Assembly: GCA_003762615.1 (NCBI GenBank)
Contig: RIAZ01000001.1
Span: 1 to 64,000, forward strand
Origin: Muribaculaceae bacterium Isolate-037 (Harlan)
Lineage (GTDB): Bacteria; Bacteroidota; Bacteroidia; Bacteroidales; Muribaculaceae
DNA length: 64,000 nucleotides
Direction of reading: 5' to 3'
Shown here: one piece after another, positions 61,130 through 64,000 of the stretch
Layout of the letters: every line of letters begins with the position of its first letter
How positions within the stretch are numbered: the stretch's first letter is position 1
Made by a program: the position numbers and the translations under genes
The notes under the pieces: generated by a model
Database searches by the model: none
Told to the model about the DNA's origin: nothing
What the model saw: only the letters and a program-made list of their open reading frames with translations

Positions 61130-61918
61130 ATGAAAGATTCGGACACAATTTTATCGAATCAGCTCCCATATGAACAGTTGGCAAAACTGGGCCTTGACCG
61201 GGAAAAAGTTGAAAAATTACCGCAAGAGGTTAAGGAAAAGCTGATTAAAGGAGAAGTGACGCCGCTTATGGGAGTGTCGTTACCTGCCAGGAATGGCATG
61301 GTGATAACATTACCCCTCAAACTCCAGCTCGCCGCCGACAGGGACGGCAACCCGACACTGATAGCCTACCCGGTGCAGCGTGAGCTTTCACCTGAAAGAA
61401 ACAATGAACTCCGGCTGTCACAGCAGGAGATAGACGCGCTCCGTCGTGGCGACGTGCTGCAAAAGACCGTCGATATTGACGGCGAGAAAACACGCCGCTA
61501 TCTACAGCTCGACCCGGAAACGAAATCCATAATCCACCGCCGCGTCACCGAGGTGCAGATTGAACAGAGGCTCAAGGACATGGAGAAGGTGAATGACATC
61601 GAACTCGGCACTCAGCAGAAACAGCAGGTGCGCGAGGGCAAGCCTATGGAACTCAACGTAGGCGGCGAGAAAGTCACCGTAGGCATCGACCTCAGGGAAC
61701 CGCAGGGCTTCAGGGTCGTACAGGGCGACATGAAGGAATGGGAGCGTCAGCAGAAGCTCCGCTACGACGACCTCCACCCCGAATATATCGGTCTGGTAAT
61801 GACAGACAAGAACCGCTGGGAGTATCAGAAAATAGTCGAGCATAATTCCAAGGAACGCGCCATAAAGCTTGATCCCACACAAAAGGAGCACAGGCAGTCA
61901 GGAATGAAACTGCGATGA
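61130..61918 (+). CDS. DUF3945/DUF4099-like element protein
   Basis: A 262-residue soluble, highly charged protein with LPYEQLAKLGLDREKVEKLP at the N-terminus, MGVSLPARNGMVITLPLKLQ and TRRYLQLDPETKSIIHRRVT, segments I associate with DUF4099/DUF3945 proteins of Bacteroidales conjugative elements. Cytoplasmic; role unproven. It overlaps the next gene by 4 bp and starts a unit running to the window end. Confidence 0.7.
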   Translation: MKDSDTILSNQLPYEQLAKLGLDREKVEKLPQEVKEKLIKGEVTPLMGVSLPARNGMVITLPLKLQLAADRDGNPTLIAYPVQRELSPERNNELRLSQQEIDALRRGDVLQKTVDIDGEKTRRYLQLDPETKSIIHRRVTEVQIEQRLKDMEKVNDIELGTQQKQQVREGKPMELNVGGEKVTVGIDLREPQGFRVVQGDMKEWERQQKLRYDDLHPEYIGLVMTDKNRWEYQKIVEHNSKERAIKLDPTQKEHRQSGMKLR

Positions 61919-63180
61919 TGAATGGTACATTTGGCAGGGCCATGTTCGAGGAAGATTGCAGCTTTGTTGAAGAAATCCTCAATGTGCCTCGCAAAATCGC
62001 CGAGAAAATAGTTAACGGAGAATCCTTCTACAATCCATTGACAAAAAGAATCCAGACAAAGAAATCCCTGCTGAAAGGGGATTGTGACCGCAGGGCCGAC
62101 AGAATCAAGCAATGGATTGACAGGGAGGAAAAACGGATAAGCGGTTTCCCCGGCTACGACGGAGTGGAGCCATACCTCATGTATGCAAAGGATACTGTCG
62201 ATATGATCCGCTCCAACAGCCCAAGCTATAGTATCCGCAAAATTAAGGAAACAAAGGAACCAACCCATAAAGAAAAAGATATGCCAAAGAAAAAGAAAGA
62301 AAAAGCTCCCCAAGAGGAGCCGGCAAAGACCGTCAGGGCATCGTCCGACGGCGAAACCACGAAGGAGAAGAAAGGCGAATCGCAGTCAGCCGCACAAGGC
62401 GAGGCTGCGGCAGAGCGAAAGCCCCGTGAGCCCCAGATGGTGACAGTCAACGGCGATAAGGTCACGCACGGCCACGCCTACCAAAGCAATGTAAACCCGC
62501 AGGACTGGTATTTCACCGCCCGAATCAACGGCGAGCAGTTGAAGCCGCAGAAGATGGATCCCGCCGATGTAGCCGCCTACGACAAGAAAGAAATCACCGT
62601 GCCGGAGCTAATGCAGCGTTACTACCCGACAAAGCTCATGCCGAGGGTACCCGAGGAGGCCTTCAAATATCCCAACGGACTTGCCGGGCCGTCCGGCCCC
62701 ATCACGATAGACAAGTTCAACGTGTATAAGGAAACCGACGAAACACGCGCCGACTACGGCAGGTACAAGTTCTACGCTCAGGTGGGCGACAAGAAGATGT
62801 CAACCCCCGCGTCGCGCGAAGACCTCAACGCCTACTTCGACCGCGTTATGACGCCCGGCCAGCTCGTAGAGCGCAATTTCGGCGAGCGTCTGCATCTGCC
62901 TTCCCACTACGCGCAGTTCCGGCTCCCCGAAGGGATAGACCCCAAGGGTGTCCGCGTCGCCAAAGACCGCTCGGACGGCAGATGGCGCGTGTCGGCCGAC
63001 CTCGGCGAAGGACGCGGGCGCACGTCGAAGCAGGAAATCTCCTTCGACGACGGCTATTCGCTCTTCAAGGCCAAGAGCGCGACCCGCGAGCAGATAGCCG
63101 CCAAATATCTCGGACAGGAGATAACTGCAAAACTGGCCGCGCCGCTGTCAATGGAGAAGTCTGCCTCCATGAAAGTATAA
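61915..63180 (+). CDS. Charged two-domain element protein (DUF3945-like)
   Basis: A 421-residue protein. An N-terminal helical part (~1-120) is joined by a Lys/Glu-rich linker (MPKKKKEKAPQEEPAKT, from ~123) to a region with two similar halves: GHAYQSNVNPQDWYFTARIN, then KYPNGLAGPSGPITIDKFNV and a related RVAKDRSDGRWRVSADLGEG block. An ATG at 62281 at the linker could begin a separate protein. Function unknown. Confidence 0.6.
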   Translation: MMNGTFGRAMFEEDCSFVEEILNVPRKIAEKIVNGESFYNPLTKRIQTKKSLLKGDCDRRADRIKQWIDREEKRISGFPGYDGVEPYLMYAKDTVDMIRSNSPSYSIRKIKETKEPTHKEKDMPKKKKEKAPQEEPAKTVRASSDGETTKEKKGESQSAAQGEAAAERKPREPQMVTVNGDKVTHGHAYQSNVNPQDWYFTARINGEQLKPQKMDPADVAAYDKKEITVPELMQRYYPTKLMPRVPEEAFKYPNGLAGPSGPITIDKFNVYKETDETRADYGRYKFYAQVGDKKMSTPASREDLNAYFDRVMTPGQLVERNFGERLHLPSHYAQFRLPEGIDPKGVRVAKDRSDGRWRVSADLGEGRGRTSKQEISFDDGYSLFKAKSATREQIAAKYLGQEITAKLAAPLSMEKSASMKV

Positions 63181-63215
63181 CACATCATATCACTTAACAG
63201 AATACCAATACCACA

Positions 63216-63443
63216 ATGGCAAGATTAGAATACGACGAGCTTGTGCAGCTCCTCCAGGACGGACAGATAGGACATCTCCGCTTCATGCTGGAGAGCGACA
63301 ACGCAGAGTCATACCTCGAATGGTGCGAACAGCATGGCATTGAGCCGTCCGACGAGTCGGCGGAGTTCTACTACGACGAAACCGAGATTGACATGATGGA
63401 GCGACAGCTCATAGACGACGAGAACTATGGCATCTGGAACTGA
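63216..63443 (+). CDS. Small acidic protein
   Basis: A 75-residue, very acidic protein (ESDNAESYLEWCEQHGIEPS, EFYYDETEIDMMERQLIDDE). Found next to DUF3945 and ArdC-like genes on such elements; its charge hints at DNA mimicry or a chaperone-like role, which is only a guess. It overlaps the next gene by 16 bp. Confidence 0.65.
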   Translation: MARLEYDELVQLLQDGQIGHLRFMLESDNAESYLEWCEQHGIEPSDESAEFYYDETEIDMMERQLIDDENYGIWN

Positions 63444-64000
63444 CGGGTTCAACAGTTCCGGACAGCAGGCCCTCGACCGCTTCGCACAGATGATGATAGA
63501 GCGCATGGAGAGTATGAAGGCGTCGGACTGGCGGCAGGGATGGATCGGGGGCGCGTCCTCCGTCGGCCTGCCCCAGAACGTGACCGGGCGCAACTACTCC
63601 GGCTCAAACTCCTTCTTCCTCCAGCTACATTCGGCCATGAAGGGCTACGAGCTTCCGGTTTTCCTGACCTTCAAGCAGGCGCACAACTTCAAGGCGCACG
63701 TCCTCAAAGGCGAGAAGGCCTTTCCCGTAATATACTGGGATATGCTGGTGCGTGACAAGGACGGAAAGAAGATTAGTTCGGACGAGTACAGGGCCATGTC
63801 GCAGGAGGAACGGAAAAAACTTGACGTGATACCGTTCATCAAGGCGTTTCCGGTGTATAACCTCGACCAGACCAATTTCCGCGAGGCGCAGCCGGAGCGT
63901 ATGCAGAAGCTCCTCGACCGCTTCAAGGTGCCGGAGATACGCGACACGCAAGGGATGTACGCGCACTCCGCCCTCGACAACATGGTGGCGCAGCAGACTT
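63428..64000 (+). CDS. ArdC-like antirestriction protein (3' end outside window)
   Basis: The first 191 codons of a protein cut by the window edge. FAQMMIERMESMKASDWRQG, then GRNYSGSNSFFLQLHSAMKG and FLTFKQAHNFKAHVLKGEKA are the ArdC N-terminal (ssDNA-binding) domain; relatives continue into a zinc-metallopeptidase domain. They protect incoming single-stranded DNA from restriction. Start ATG at 63428 overlaps the preceding frame. Confidence 0.82.

Larger units (their letters stand above)
39126..64000. mobile_element. Conjugative element (left part), abutting the island
   Basis: About 25 kb of mobilisation, partition, type IV secretion and antirestriction genes, mostly on the plus strand, running off the window end. 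It begins right at the 39112-39125 att copy with its own post-tRNA-like terminator and GTCCTCC direct repeats (39183, 39194, 39223) that could be arm sites of a second integrase. Its integrase and right end are not in the window. Base composition is GC-richer than the island cargo. Confidence 0.75.

Overview
The window looks like chromosomal DNA of a gut Bacteroidales bacterium, most likely of the Muribaculaceae type. Three things point there: promoters of the Bacteroidetes form (TTG, about 20 nt, TAnnTTTG), a Bacteroidales conjugation gene set (TraE/F/G/J/K/M/N types with DUF4133, DUF4134, DUF3408 and DUF5045-like proteins), and a secreted protein with the C-terminal ending typical of this order. 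No rRNA or species marker is present, so the family is an inference.

1-7.0 kb is an accessory, repeat-rich stretch. It holds a frameshifted YhcG/DUF1016 nuclease gene, a RecA-fold (RepA-like) ATPase gene flanked by a large hairpin made of TATCG repeats and by six iteron-like repeats with an exact 23-bp period, copies of a ~93-bp palindromic repeat, a promoter-to-terminator unit likely to make a ~335-nt structured RNA, two genes of unknown role, and a 5'-truncated ATPase gene.

7.0-21.9 kb is ordinary chromosome. A four-gene cluster (steroid 5-alpha-reductase family, Old Yellow Enzyme family, two short-chain dehydrogenases) resembles gut Bacteroidetes bile-acid/steroid reduction loci. It is followed by a DUF2723 membrane protein, shikimate kinase, alanine dehydrogenase, a glycosyltransferase, DNA polymerase I, a polyprenyl diphosphate synthase and RNase HII, then tRNA-Leu(CAG).

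22.2-39.1 kb is a genomic island inserted at the 3' end of tRNA-Leu. The tRNA end is repeated at 39112-39125, a tyrosine integrase sits inside the right end, and paired ACAGGCAAA sites lie inside both ends. Its cargo is a compact four-gene operon, the most interesting object here: a NERD nuclease/macro-like protein, a 1381-residue SF1 helicase, a 1476-residue protein with about 23 'WDW..LS' repeats ending in a DarT-like DNA ADP-ribosyltransferase domain, and a DarG-like macrodomain protein. It looks like an enlarged DarTG-type defence system whose repeat array, helicase and NERD subunit I do not recognise as a described combination. The island also has regulators, a mobilisation accessory protein without an adjacent relaxase, and an intact YhcG nuclease.

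39.1-64.0 kb is the left part of a conjugative element directly abutting the island, apparently a second insertion at the same tRNA. It has an oriT-like structured region, relaxosome protein and relaxase, ParA and DUF3408 proteins, a type IV secretion operon (traE to traO), a YafQ-type toxin-antitoxin pair, the coupling protein, TraX, an Abi_2 phage-resistance protein, a glucosaminidase, DUF3945-like proteins and an ArdC-like antirestriction protein cut by the window end. Three of its transcription units share a GTGTCCAAAG box placed exactly the same distance before the -7 promoter element.
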